Origin: JABABV01 sp965222755
GTDB lineage: Bacteria; Bacillota_I; Bacilli_A; Mycoplasmatales; JABABV01
DNA length: 64,000 nucleotides
NCBI GenBank assembly: GCA_965222755.1
Contig: CBDCUK010000001.1
Coordinates: forward strand, 496,001 to 560,000
Direction: 5' to 3'
Made by a program: the position numbers and the translations under genes. This document shows, one piece after another, positions 20,173 to 31,324 of this stretch (positions within the stretch are counted from its first letter, which is position 1; the number at the start of each line of letters is the position of its first letter). The notes beneath the pieces were generated by a model that searched no databases, was not told the origin of the DNA, and saw only the letters and a program-made list of their open reading frames with translations.

Positions 20173-21795
20173 CTATTTAGATTTTTTAGTAGCTTTTGGT
20201 TTTTGATTAATAACTACTTTTGGTAATGGTTTTGTTTTTAGTAATTCTGGATTACCATAATCATTAGCATCATAATTTGGAATTGATTTAATAAATTGGT
20301 TAACATAATGTTTAATCGCTTCTACTAAATATGATTTAGTTTCAGGATCTCACGCTTTTTTAACTTGAACAATTTTTCTTAAATTCATTGCTGTTTTATC
20401 ACTTTTGAAAAAATCAACTAATCCTAATTTAAATTCTTTAATTTCTGTTAAGGGAATTCAACGAATTAAGCGTTCTTTTACAGTTAATAAAACAATCGCT
20501 TCATCAACTTGTTCATAAGGAACATATTGATTTTGTTTTAGAATTTCAACAATTCTTTTACCATGTTCTAAAATTTGCTTAGTATTCTCATCTAAATCTG
20601 AACCAAATTGAGAAAATGATTCTAATTCACGGAACTGAGCTAATTCTAATTTTAAAGAACCTGATGCTTTTTTAACTGAACCAATTTGTGCAGATGATCC
20701 AACACGCGATACTGATAATCCAGCATCAATCGCTGGTCTAACATTGGCATTGAATAAATAATCTTGCATGAATATTTGTCCATCAGTAATTGAAATTACA
20801 TTAGTTGGAATATAAGCAGAAATATCGCCGGCTTGCGTTTCAATAATTGGTAAGGCAGTAATTGAACCCCCACCTAATTTTTTGTTTAATTTCGCAGCAC
20901 GTTCTAATAATCTTGAATGTAAGTAGAAAACATCCCCAGGATATGCTTCGCGGCCTGGTGGACGACGTAATAATAATGATAAAGCACGATATGCCACAGC
21001 ATGTTTTGATAAATCATCATAAATAATTAAAACGTCTTTCCCTTGATTCATTCATTCCTCAGCAATAGTTACTCCAGTATAAGGAGCAATATATTGTAGT
21101 GGAGCTGGGTCAGATGCAGTTGCTGAAACTATTGTTGTATAATTCATTGCATTATGCTGAATTAATTTTTCAGAAACTTGTACAACTGTTGAGTTTTTTT
21201 GCCCAATCGCAACATAAACACAATGTACATTTTTACCTTTTTGATTAATAATTGCATCAATCGCGATTGCTGTTTTACCAGTTTGACGATCCCCAATGAT
21301 TAATTCACGTTGCCCTTTACCAATTGGTACCATTGCATCAATTGCTAAAATCCCTGTTTCTAAAGGTTCATTAACTTCTGATCGGCTCATTACTCCAGGA
21401 GCAACTTTTTCGATCGCACTATGTTTTATAGCGTTAATTTTACCCTTACCATCAATTGGTTCTCCAAGAGCGTTAACAACACGACCTTTTAAAGCGTCCC
21501 CAACTGGAACTTCAATAATTTTATCAGTTCTTTTAACTTCGTCGCCTTCTTTAACAAGACCATGTCCCATTAAAACTGCTCCGACTGCTTCTTCTTCTAA
21601 ATTTAGAACCATTCCATATAAGTTGTTTGGGAATAATAATAATTCACCAAGCATTGCTTTTTCAAGACCTGATATTAAAGCAATACCATCACCAACAGAA
21701 ATTACTTTACCAATTTCATTGGCGATAATTTTACTACCATATCTTTTAATTTGATCTTTAATTATGGCACTAATTTCATCTGGTTTTAAAGCCAT
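20173..21795 (-). CDS. atpA: F1 ATP synthase alpha subunit
   Basis: 540 aa including a C-terminal extension of roughly 30 residues ending in a Lys-rich tail. The P-loop GDRQTGKT lies at 168-175, and further motifs are FYLHSRLLERAAKL and YDDLSKHAVAYR. The gene contains TGA-encoded Trp (for example EEWMNQG), so standard-code reading splits it. It follows atpH by 17 nt. The extension is beyond the family's usual 500-515 residues. Confidence 0.97.
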
Positions 21796-21812
21796 TATTT
21801 TAGGCCTCCTTT

Positions 21813-22346
21813 TTATAGATTTAGATTTCGGATTTTATCAAAATGTGCTTTTACTGATTGATCAATTACGAAATCTCCAACTTCTACACGAATTCCACCT
21901 AAAAGTTGTTTGTCAATTAAGTTATCTAAACTAATGTTTTGTGATAGCTTAATTGAAATAATTTTTTCGATTTCTTTTAATTTTTCTGCATCTAGTGAAA
22001 ATGTACTATAAACAATTCCGTGATGACGCCCATTTGTAAAATCAACATCAATAATGAATGATTTACAAATTAAAAGTAAGTGATTAACTTGATTTTTATC
22101 AATTAATAAATTAATAAAATTAATAAAAAGTGGGTGACAATTTTTAGAAAGTGCTTCTTTAACAACTTCGTGTTTAATGTCATTATCAACATTATAAGAA
22201 CTTAATAATTCTAAAAATTTGGGATTATTTTGTGCAATTTCAATGATTAATTTTGTATTTTTATAAAATTTATCAATAATTTTTTCTTCTAAACTAATAT
22301 CTAATAACGCTTGAATATAACTTGTTTTAATTTTAGAATTTAACAT
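21813..22346 (-). CDS. atpH: F1 ATP synthase delta subunit
   Basis: 177 aa, helical N-terminal domain (YIQALLDISLEEKIIDKFY) and the C-terminal GGIRVEVGDFVIDQSVKAHFDKI signature region of OSCP/delta proteins. It links the peripheral stalk to F1. It begins 6 nt after atpF. Confidence 0.95.
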   Translation of the reverse strand: MLNSKIKTSYIQALLDISLEEKIIDKFYKNTKLIIEIAQNNPKFLELLSSYNVDNDIKHEVVKEALSKNCHPLFINFINLLIDKNQVNHLLLICKSFIIDVDFTNGRHHGIVYSTFSLDAEKLKEIEKIISIKLSQNISLDNLIDKQLLGGIRVEVGDFVIDQSVKAHFDKIRNLNL

Positions 22347-22352
22347 ATTTTA

Positions 22353-22925
22353 TTACTTAGCGTTATCTATTAGATCATCAAGATCTTTGTTCTGTTTAGC
22401 ATTATTAATAAATTTTTCAATTAAACGATTATTAGAATCATTATTCATATTTTTGTCAATAATTTCTGTCGCAGCGCTTAATGCAATATCCACAATTTCA
22501 TGTTCAATATCTTTTTGCATATCTTTACGTTTACGATTAATTTCGTTATTGCTATCTTCTAAAATACGTTGTACTTTTTGATTAGCATCAATAATGATTT
22601 TTTCGCTGTTACTCTGTGCTGTTACATGAGCTCTACTCACGATGTCTGATGCTTCAGTTTTTGCTCTGATTAATTCATCACGTGCTTGTTTGTGAACTAC
22701 TAATGTATCTTCTTGGTTTTTTAACGAACTATCAATATTATCTTGGATATATTGTTGACGCTCAGTTACTTTATTTTTAACTGGCTTTCAAACTAAATTT
22801 GTTAAAACTACAAGTAAAATACCAGTTGCTAAAACTGTAGCAACAATTGTTGGTCAAGCAGGAAATAAACCATCGATTTTATGATTAGCATCAGGACCTA
22901 AAGTCCCAATAATTAAAATATTCAT
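22353..22925 (-). CDS. atpF: F0 ATP synthase subunit b
   Basis: 190 aa. A hydrophobic segment at about 24-46 (PTIVATVLATGILLVVL) is followed by WKPV and a long charged helix, the classic b-subunit dimeric stalk. TGA encodes two Trp near the membrane segment. It begins MNILIIGTLGPDAN; unlike several mycoplasma b subunits no lipobox Cys is seen. Confidence 0.93.
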
Positions 22926-22953
22926 TTATTTAATCAACCCCGTTTCTGTTTAA

Positions 22954-23232
22954 TTATTTACCTGTGTATACGAATAATAAAATAAATGAAATAACTAAAC
23001 AATATAGAGCAGATGATTCAGCAATCGCAGCACCGATAATCATCATTGTACGAATTTTAGCTTCAGCTTCTGGATTACGAGCAACACCTTCACTGGCTCC
23101 TGAAGCAGCTACACCTTGTCCAACTCCACAACCCATTGTTCCAAACATTGCAAGTCCGGCTCCAACAGCAACTAATCCGTCCCCTTGTCCGATTCCTTGT
23201 CCTGTAGTTGCATTTAAAATTTCTGATATCAT
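22954..23232 (-). CDS. atpE: F0 ATP synthase subunit c
   Basis: 92 aa, two hydrophobic helices joined by the polar loop VARNPEAEAKIR. The ion-binding Glu72 lies in GAAIAESSALY. It forms the c-ring. It lies between atpB and atpF. Confidence 0.96.
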   Translation of the reverse strand: MISEILNATTGQGIGQGDGLVAVGAGLAMFGTMGCGVGQGVAASGASEGVARNPEAEAKIRTMMIIGAAIAESSALYCLVISFILLFVYTGK

Positions 23233-23278
23233 AATAAAAAACTCCTTTTGTGTTTTTTTAAATATTAAATTTTTTTAT

Positions 23279-24100
23279 TTAACCTTTATAACGATCATAT
23301 CGTTCTAAACGACGACGTTTAACCATAACAATATTTTTAGTTTTTTTATGTTTTGGTTTTTTGTGAGTTTCATCCGAACTAGTTTCCATCGATCAATAAG
23401 CAGTAGTTAAAATCGCAAAAACAAATGCTTGAACTACCCCATCGAATAAATCTGAATAGAAATGTAATGGCGGAGCCATTAAACTTCCCAAAAGATTTAA
23501 TTGACCAAGAATTGAATCTGGTCCAACATGTAACATTTTTGTTCAAAGAAATCCTGTAAATGAGTAAAATGCTAATAATAACATTGATCCTGATAAAATA
23601 TTTCCAAATAGACGGAAAGATATTGAGATAAAAGGTGCGAATTGACCGATTAATTCAACAGGATTTTTAACAAACTTCAGGAAAAATCTTCATTTATGAT
23701 GCATAATTCCTATAACGTAAATTCCAAGAAAGGTTATTAACCCTAAAGTTCCGGTAACACTATATGCACTAGTTGGTCCATCTAAACCAAATAATCCTAA
23801 TAAGTTAGAAACCATAATGAAACATAATAACGTGAAAATATATGGTCTAATTGCTTTTAAATGTTTCCCAGTAATTGATTTTACTAGTGAATCGACCGAC
23901 ATAACACATCATTCTGCCACAAAAGCCATTCCACTTGGTGCTTTTGTTGTTTGAGTTTTGCGAATTGAAATATTTGCTCAAATTGCTAGAGCAACTATAA
24001 TCACAAAAACAATGATAATAGTAGCTACTTGTGGTTGAACAACATTTCAATCACGCATGATTCCACTACCATTATTAACTAATAGATGATTTATCATCAT
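23279..24100 (-). CDS. atpB: F0 ATP synthase subunit a
   Basis: 273 aa, several membrane helices. The key stator helix reads SFRLFGNILSGSMLL, containing the essential Arg. A basic tail (KKPKHKKTKN ... RRRLERYDRY) ends the protein. The ATG (doubled) follows AGGAGGTGATTAATTAT. Several Trp are TGA. Confidence 0.95.
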
Positions 24101-24115
24101 ATAATTAATCACCTC

Positions 24116-24595
24116 CTAAGTTTTATTTTTAGAATTATATCAAGGAAGATTAATCATAAAAGCATTTAATGCTGGTAATAATAAAGTTCCAAAACAAATT
24201 CATCAATTGATAGGATATAGAGAAGTGGCTCATAAACTTTTATGAACCCCACTATTAAAATTATAATTTATTTTCAAAGCAATTAAAATTATTAATGCAA
24301 AAATGCTGATTTTAACAATATAATTAGTCATCCCGAAAGCAAAAAGTTTCCTTCGAATTTTTCTGCTTCGATTTTTGTTAACAATCAAATGTGTTGAGAA
24401 CACTAAAGTATAGAAATAAAGTAATGCTCCAACAGACCCTAAAATAGCACCATAAAAGTAACTATAATTATTAATCACAATACTAGTGATTAATGAAGCA
24501 ATGTTCATAACTAGTATTGTGATAATTAATTGGATGTGCATTTTTTGAATTAAAGTCTTTTTATTCTGTTCCAAAAATACGATCTCCTGCGTCAC
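24116..24595 (-). CDS. atpI: ATP synthase subunit I-like membrane protein
   Basis: Up to 159 aa with four membrane helices, in the usual atpI place before atpB. The sequence is poorly conserved, so the name rests mainly on position, size and topology. The start is uncertain: a GTG at 24595 would overlap upp by 35 nt, a TTG at 24574 has GGAG 9 nt upstream, and an ATG lies at 24541 just before the first helix. It ends WYNSKNKT. Confidence 0.75.
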
Positions 24596-25187
24596 CTAAA
24601 CCTGGGCAGATATATCCAATATCATTTAATTCTCTGTCTAAGACAGCTGTATAAATATTGATTTCTGGATGATCTTTTCTAATATTGTCAATTCCTTCTT
24701 GAACTGAAATAATTGCACAAATAGCAATATTTTTATACCCTTGTTTTTTGATGTTTTCAATCGCAAATTTTGCAGATCCACCAGTTGCTAACATTGGGTC
24801 TAATATTAATACTGTTGCATTTTTATTGATTTGAGGAATTTTATCATAATAATATTCTGGTTTTAAAGTTGTTTCATTACGAGCAACTCCGATAAAACCA
24901 ACCGCAGATTCATCAATAATCCCGCGAAATCCTTCAAGCATTCCAAGACCAGCACGTAAAATAGGTATTAGAATAACTGGATTTGCTAATTCATATCCCG
25001 TTGTTTTTTCAATCGGAGTTTCAACTTTAGTTTCTTTTAAAACCAATTCTTTTCCAATGTAAGAACATAACAACATACTGATTTGAGCTGTATTTTTATA
25101 AAATTCATTAAAATTAGTATTTTTATTTCTTAATTTAGTAATTTTTAATTTAATTAATTCATTATTTACAATAATAGTTTTTCCCAT
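24561..25187 (-). CDS. upp: Uracil phosphoribosyltransferase
   Basis: 208 aa. It makes UMP from uracil and PRPP. The PRPP loop region reads ATVLILDPMLATGGSA, and the uracil-binding C-terminal segment reads YICPGLGDAGDRIFGTE. It is a salvage enzyme, fitting a mollicute without de novo pyrimidine synthesis. It stands first in the run leading into the ATP synthase genes, with a possible promoter in the 65-nt gap after glyA. Confidence 0.96.
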   Translation of the reverse strand: MGKTIIVNNELIKLKITKLRNKNTNFNEFYKNTAQISMLLCSYIGKELVLKETKVETPIEKTTGYELANPVILIPILRAGLGMLEGFRGIIDESAVGFIGVARNETTLKPEYYYDKIPQINKNATVLILDPMLATGGSAKFAIENIKKQGYKNIAICAIISVQEGIDNIRKDHPEINIYTAVLDRELNDIGYICPGLGDAGDRIFGTE

Positions 25188-25252
25188 AATTATATTTACA
25201 CCACCTTGCTAAATATTCTACTCCTATTTTATAAAAAAGTTAAGTAAAATTT

Positions 25253-26476
25253 TTATTTTATTTTATTTATTAAGTTTAAAACTTCTTTTTTACTATTATT
25301 TATGATATCTGGGTTAGTTGAATTATTCAGAACTTTACTAATAATTTGGGCAACAATTTTTCAATCATCCCCATTTAAACCTTTAGTTGTCATTGCTGCA
25401 GTCCCTAAACGTAGTCCTGAAGTAATGAAAGGTTTTTCAGTATCATTGGGAATTGTGTTTTTATTAACTGTAATGTTAACTTTGTTTAAAAGTGCTTCAG
25501 CAAACTTACCTGTTAATCCTGTGGCGCTTTTAACATCTAATAAAACTAAATGGTTTTCTGTTCCGCCAGAAATAATTGGAAATCCTAGTAATTTTAATTC
25601 TGTTGCTAAAATTTGACAATTTTTAACTACATTTTTCATATAAACTTTAAAATCGTCTTGAACTGCTTCTTTAAAACAAATTGCTTTACCAGCAATAATA
25701 TGTTCTAATGGCCCTCCTTGAAGACCTGGAAAAACTGCTTTATTAATTTTTTTAGCAACTTCTTCATTATTAGTTACGATCAATCCTCCACGAGGACCTC
25801 TTAACGTTTTGTGCGTTGTTGTTGTAACGACATCAGCATAAGGTAGTGGTGATTGATGGATTCCTGCTACGATTAAACCAGCAATATGAGCAACATCTGC
25901 CATTAAATACGCTCCAACGGCATCGGCGATTTCACGGAATTTAGCAAAATCAATTAAACGTGGATAAGCGCTTGCTCCCGCAATAATAATTTGTGGTTTA
26001 ACTTTTTTAGCAATTTTTAAAATTTCATCATAATCTAAAAATCCTTTTTCATTAACACCATAAGTATGACTTTCATAAAAATTTCCAGACATATTAAGTT
26101 TGTAACCATGTGTTAAATGACCACCAGCATCTAATGCCATTCCTAAAATTTTGTCTCCTGGTTTTAGAAGTGCAAAATAAGCTGCTGCATTAGCTTGTGA
26201 TCCAGAATGTGGTTGCACATTAGCAAACTTAGCATTAAACATTGTTTTAGCGCGATCAATTGCTGCTTGTTCAATTAAATCAATGTATTCGCAACCTCCA
26301 TAATAACGTTTAAAAGGATATCCTTCAGCATATTTATTAGTTAAAATTGAACCAGCAACTTTTCTAATATCTTCACTACAGAAGTTTTCACTCGCGATTA
26401 ACTCAATGTGCTCATCTTGTCTTTTTTGTTCTAATAAAATATATTTTTCAATTTCTTTATCTTTTAAATTAAGCAT
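25253..26476 (-). CDS. glyA: Serine hydroxymethyltransferase
   Basis: 407 aa. It interconverts serine and glycine with tetrahydrofolate. The PLP lysine is Lys223 in VTTTTHKTLRGPRGG, and other motifs are YAEGYPFKRYYGGCEYID and QPHSGSQANAA. A TGA-encoded Trp lies near the C-terminus. It needs folate, which ties it to the folC and FolT-like genes in the window. It starts 14 nt after rpiB. Confidence 0.97.
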
Positions 26477-26490
26477 TAAAATACTCCTTA

Positions 26491-26943
26491 TTATAAATTG
26501 TTTAGTTCCATTACTCGACGATTATGACGAGGATGTTCAATATCAAAAGGTGTGTTTAAAAAATTTTCAATAATTTTTTTAGCATCATTTCAAGATGTGA
26601 AACGACCGGCTAAAGCTAGCATATTAGCGTTATTATGTTCTTTTGCCAATATTGCTAATTCTGGTTTATAAACTAAAGCACATCTGATTCCTTTAATTTT
26701 ATTAGCAGCAATGCTAATTCCAATTCCAGAACCACAAACAACAATTCCAATTGAAGATTTTGTATTTGATACTGCAAGTGCAGCTAATTTACCAAATTCT
26801 GGGTAATCAACTGATTTTTCATCGTTAGTACCTAAATCTTCAAAATTAATTTTCTGTGCCTCTAAATATTGAGAAATTTTACTTTTTAATTCAAAGCCTG
26901 CGTGATCGGAAGCTATAAAAATTTTAGAAATACTTTTTAACAT
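26491..26943 (-). CDS. rpiB: Ribose-5-phosphate isomerase B
   Basis: 150 aa. The start shows FIASDHAGFELK and the catalytic Cys70 lies in GIVVCGSGIGISIAANK, followed by RCALVY and EHNNANMLALAGR. It acts in the pentose phosphate pathway. It starts 2 nt before the end of the tsaC gene region in a tight operon. Confidence 0.95.
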
Positions 26944-26945
26944 CT

Positions 26946-27485
26946 TTAATTCTCCTTCAATTTCTTTAAATCAATAACTAATTTACCTTGTCGAACAATA
27001 GTAAGATCATTACTATTGATAATCGTTGAATTAGTATTGATTCCATGTTTCATCTTTAAATTAATATAATCAGTAATTTTATTAGTAAAGATTTTTTTAG
27101 CATCTTTAATGTTAGTAATTGGTTCTTGACCGCTAATATTTGCACTAGTCAAATATAAAGGTCCCGCTAAATCAATTAATTGATTTAAAACTTCTGAATC
27201 ACTTCATCTAAGAGCATAATCCCCACTAATAATCGTCAATGCACCTGGTCAATATTTTTTCATTAATTTTAAAGCTTGTTTATTAATCATAAAATATTGT
27301 TGCGCCATTTCAATACTATTAACAGCGATTGGTAATTTCTTTTTTTTTGATCGTTGTTTAATTTTAAAAATTTTGGCTTCTGAAACTATGTTTTCATATT
27401 GACCAATAATTCCATAAACAGTATCTGTTGGTAATAATGCTAATTGACCATTTTTTAAATTTTTAGCAATTTGCTTTAATTCCAT
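26946..27485 (-). CDS. tsaC: Threonylcarbamoyl-AMP synthase (TsaC/YrdC family)
   Basis: 179 aa, single YrdC domain without the extra Sua5 domain. Motifs include LALLPTDTVYGI, KIKQRSKKKKLPIAV, WPGALTII and the SANISGQEP segment. It makes the precursor for tRNA t6A37. The ATG overlaps the stop of the upstream adenosyltransferase-like gene (TAATG). Confidence 0.92.
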
Positions 27486-28003
27486 TAAAACTCAACTCCC
27501 TTGCGAGCGATAATTGATTTATCATCGAAGTAATGTTTTTCCGATACAACTTTACTAATTAAGTCAGCATATTGATGTAATTTTTGATGTTCATTATGTC
27601 CAGAAATTAAGATTTCTTTATTATTAGAATTACTTTTTAAAATCTCAATAATTTTTGCTTCAGAAACTAATTTATTTGTTATACAATCTGTTAACTCATC
27701 ACACAATAACATATCGATAGTATCGTCTTTCACTAATTCTAAAAAACGATTAATTCCGATTTCAGTATCTTTTTTTAATTGTGCTCGTTCCACTAAATTC
27801 ATTTCTCAAATAAATTTAGGATTATTAAAATGAAAATTTTCTATTTTAATACCTAAATTATTTAAAATTTTATTTTCTGATGTGGGGCGATTTTTGAGAA
27901 ACCGAATATATTTAACATTTAAATTGGCTCCTAATGCTCTAATTGCACTACCATTTAATATTGAGGTTTTACCTTTTCCGAAACCATAATAAATATGTAC
28001 CAT
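27485..28003 (-). CDS. Corrinoid adenosyltransferase-like P-loop protein (CobO/BtuR family)
   Basis: 172 aa. The P-loop GFGKGKT at 7-13 followed by SILNGSAIRALG matches the GxGKGKTT-AALGLALRA start of CobO/BtuR ATP:corrinoid adenosyltransferases. Further agreement: an acidic MLLCDELTDC at the DEI/DEL position, ISGHNEHQKLHQYADLISKV (family: TGR...L...ADLVTEM) and the ending DKSIIARKGVEF (family: KAQKGIEF). The family adenosylates cobalamin precursors, unexpected in a mollicute. No other B12 gene is nearby. It lies between prmC and tsaC with tight spacing. The fold is confident, the corrinoid role is not. Confidence 0.78.
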
Positions 28004-28023
28004 TATAAAAACCTCTTTAAAAA

Positions 28024-28884
28024 TTAATAATTTAAATCTTGGCTACTGACAATTAAAATTCTTCAATGACCAGAAAAATCTTTCACAAATTTAAAATTTT
28101 GATAATCAAATTCTTTTAATAATTTTGTAAGACCATTTTTTTGGAAAGCTCCGATTTCAAATGCCATTAAAAATTTTTGTTTTAAAACTTTTTTAGCATT
28201 TGTTAAAATATCACGATAATATTTTAAACCATCATTACCACCAAAAAGAGCAATTTTTGGTTCATGATCTAAAACTCTTTTACTCATAATATCTACTTCA
28301 GTTAAAGAAATATAGGGTGGATTTGCAACTAAAATATCAGTTGTTAATTTGTTAGTAATAAAATATTCTAGCATATCAGAAATAACAAATTTAACATCGG
28401 CTTTTAAAAGTTTGTTATTATCATTAGCTAATTCAATTGCATCTTGGGAAATATCACTAGCAATAACTTGTGAATCCTGAATTTCTTTAGCAAGCGTTAT
28501 TCCGATAATCCCGCTCCCAGTAGCAACATCAAAAATTGATAAATCTTTTCGGTCATGGAAAAGTAAATCTGCATAATCAATAACTTTTTCCACTAATAAT
28601 TCTGTTTCTGGTCGAGGAATTAATGCTCTTTCATCAATTTTAAAATCATAATTATAAAAATGAATTTTTCCTAAGATATAATGTAGTGGTTTTCCGTTAA
28701 TAAAATCATCTAATTTTGCAAAATATTCCGCTTCATTAAAATCAATTTTTTGATCTAAGACACTATAAATTTTATTTTGAGCTACGCCACTCATATAAAG
28801 CATTAATATTCGTCCATTATCAACTGCACAATTAGCAGCTTCTAATTTTTGATTTGCTTTTGTTAGTATTTCTCGATAAGTCAT
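28024..28884 (-). CDS. prmC: Release factor glutamine methyltransferase
   Basis: 286 aa. It methylates the GGQ glutamine of RF1. The catalytic NPPY motif is at 188-191 (VANPPYISL), the SAM site FDVATGSGIIGI near 118-129. Its ATG overlaps the prfA stop (TAATG), the typical prfA-prmC pair. A TGA Trp extends it past HWRILIV to the true TAA. Confidence 0.95.
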
Positions 28885-29963
28885 TAGTGATCCATTTCCA
28901 ATAATTTAAGACGTTGATCTTCGGTAATTAACGCATTAATAATTTCTTGTATTTTACCGCTCATAATTTGATCTAACTTGTTTAAAGTTAATCCAATTCG
29001 ATGATCTGTAACGCGGTTTTGAGGATAATTATAAGTACGGATTTTTTCGGAGCGCGACCCTTTACCAGCTAATTGGCGAATTCCTGCCATTTTAACATTT
29101 TGTTTTTCTAATTCATAATGAAAAATTTTAGCACGTAATGATTGCATTGCTTTATCTTTATTATCATGTTGTGAGCGACCATCTTGGGATGTTGCTACTA
29201 GTCCTGTTGGTAAATGAGTTACACGAACTGCGGAATCGGTCGTATTAACGTGTTGTCCCCCAGCTCCTCCAGATCTATAAGTATCAATTTTTAAATCTTT
29301 GGGATTGATATTTACTTCGACTTCACTGACTTCTGGAAGAATTGTTACTGTTGCTGTTGAAGTATGGACGCGTCCCTGAGATTCAGTTTGAGGAACTCGT
29401 TGTACACGATGGGCCCCTGTTTCAAATTTCATTTTTGAATAAACTTGATCTCCTGATAATTTAAAAGCAATTTGTGAAAAATGACCATTATCAGTGTGAC
29501 TAATATTTAATATTTGTAATTTTCAATTTTGTACTTCGGCATATTGCGAATACATTTTATATAAATCACCAGCAAAAATATTGGCTTCATCGCCACCAGT
29601 AGCACCTCTGATTTCAACGATAACATTTTTATCATCATTGTCATCTTTTGGCAATAATAATAATTCAATCTCATCCGCTAATTTTAATAAATCTGGTTCC
29701 AAATCTTTAAGTTCAGATTTTGCCATTTCAATTAATTCGGAATCTTTTTCTATTTTCAAAATTTCTTTTGAATCATTAATTTGACGATCAATTTCCAAAT
29801 ATTTATGATAAGCATTAACAATATCTGATAAATTAGATAACTCTTTATTTAAAGTTGTATATTTTTTAATATCACTTAATGTTTCTGGTTGTTCTAATTC
29901 TGTATTGATATCATCGTAGTGCTTGACGATTGATTCAATTTTCTGTAAATATTTTTTATCCAT
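28884..29963 (-). CDS. prfA: Peptide chain release factor 1
   Basis: 359 aa. The GGQ tripeptide is at about 235-237 in RSGGAGGQHVNTTDSAVR. It reads UAA and UAG; no RF2 is expected since TGA is Trp here. It is first gene of a run continuing through prmC, the adenosyltransferase-like gene, tsaC, rpiB and glyA. Confidence 0.97.
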
Positions 29964-29986
29964 AAAAAACCTCTTACTATTATTAT

Positions 29987-30023
29987 ATTAGTTATTTAAT
30001 TATACACCAATATAATAACTAAT
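29987..30023 (-). promoter_or_regulatory. Promoter of prfA with a flanking inverted repeat
   Basis: Minus strand: TATAAT lies inside a perfect 10-bp inverted repeat (ATTAGTTATT ... AATAACTAAT, 29987-29996 and 30014-30023). The dyad brackets the -10 region, so it could be an operator. The -35 box is weak. Confidence 0.4.
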
Positions 30024-30046
30024 AAATTAAATAAATTCTTCATAAA

Positions 30047-30073
30047 AAAAACAAGTTTTTTAATTACTTGTTT
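30047..30073 (-). terminator. Terminator after rpmE
   Basis: AAACAAG/CTTGTTT stem with a T8 run on the minus strand. It overlaps the last codons of rpmE. Confidence 0.8.
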
Positions 30074-30287
30074 TTTTATTTGTGTTTGCTTTTGTTAGTT
30101 TAGCATTGAATTTTTCAATACGTCCAGCTACTTTAGCACCAACTTGTGTTCCTGTGTAAAAAGGATGACAATTAGCACAAGTATCAACTTTAATATCTTT
30201 TACAATTGAACCTGTTTCAAATTCATTATTGCAATTAACACAACGAACAACTGTGCGTTCGTATTTGGGATGAATGTTTTTTTTCAT
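30060..30287 (-). CDS. rpmE: Ribosomal protein bL31
   Basis: 75 aa. Start MKKNIHPKYERTVVRC. Two CxxC pairs (RCVNCNN and DTCANCHPF) make this the zinc-binding form. YTGTQVGAKVAGRIEKF is the conserved core. It stands alone between prfA and fba with a GGAG site upstream. Confidence 0.96.
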   Translation of the reverse strand: MKKNIHPKYERTVVRCVNCNNEFETGSIVKDIKVDTCANCHPFYTGTQVGAKVAGRIEKFNAKLTKANTNKKTSN

Positions 30288-30383
30288 ATATTTGGTCTCC
30301 TTTTTTAAAATTCAAATATTTTAATATGTTTAAATACATAAAATAGTTTTTATATTTTATCATATTTTAAATTTAAAAACAAA

Positions 30384-31250
30384 TTAATTAGCTTTATTTA
30401 TTGAACCAAATAACATAAGTTTTTCTTTAATAGTTGCTTTGATAGCTTCTACTCCTGGTTTTAATAATTTACGAGGGTCGTATCCTTTGTCATCTTTGTC
30501 ATGATTATCTTCAATATATTTACGAGTTGCAGCAGCAAATGCTAATTGACATTCTGTATTAACATTAACTTTAGCTACTCCTAATGAAATTGATTTTTTA
30601 ACTTGTGCATCTGGAATTCCAGAACCACCATGTAATACAATTCCCATATTGGCAGCATCGCAAATTTCTTTTAAGCGATCTAAATGTAAACCTTTTCAGT
30701 TTTGTGGATATGGTCCATGAATATTACCGATTCCGGCTGCAAGAAAATCAATTCCTAATTTAGTAATTGATGAAGCATCTTTAGGATCTGCGATTTCACC
30801 ATTACCAATAACACCGTCTTCTTCTCCACCAATTGAACCAATTTCTGCTTCAACTGAAATATTTAATTTAGATGCTTTTGCAACAACTTTAGCTGTTTTT
30901 TCTAAATTTTCTTCAATGCTTAATTTGTGACCATCAAACATAACAGATGTAAATCCAGCATCACAAGCTGCTAATGCACCTTCGTAAGTTCCGTGATCTA
31001 AATGAAGCGCTACTGGAACAGTAATGTTCATATGTATCATTAAATCTTGAGTCATGTCAGCAACAGTTTTGTAACCACCCATGTAAGTACAAGCTCCTTC
31101 AGAAACACCAATAATTACTGGGGCATTATTTTCTTGAGCTGCCATTAAAATAGCTTTTGTTCACTCTAAATTATTTGTGTTGATGTGTGCGATTGCATAC
31201 TTATTAGCATATGCTTTTGCAATCATATCTTTTGCGTTAACTAATTTCAT
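30384..31250 (-). CDS. fba: Class II fructose-1,6-bisphosphate aldolase
   Basis: 288 aa, the glycolytic aldolase. ALHLDHGTYEGALAA carries the catalytic Asp85 and zinc His86. MFDGHKLSIEEN and GIVLHGGSGIPD carry further metal and substrate residues. Two TGA codons encode Trp. An AGGAG-like site precedes the ATG at MKLVNAKDM, and TATAAT sequences lie upstream in the 74-nt gap after pyrG. Confidence 0.96.
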
Positions 31251-31324
31251 ATTAAAGATTCTCCTAATCTTGATATTATAATAACCAATACTATTTTATA
31301 TTATAACAATTATTTTATTAAATG

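Noticed and set aside
21296..21754. A 152-aa plus-strand frame opposite atpA
   Set aside because: It is antisense to a conserved gene, has no ribosome binding site and shows no family features. Similar antisense frames opposite ptsG, atpD and mnmG were dropped for the same reason.
27485..28003. Thymidine kinase
   Set aside because: The position next to prfA/prmC suggests tdk in related genomes, but the sequence lacks the tdk zinc cysteines and has the CobO/BtuR P-loop and ending.
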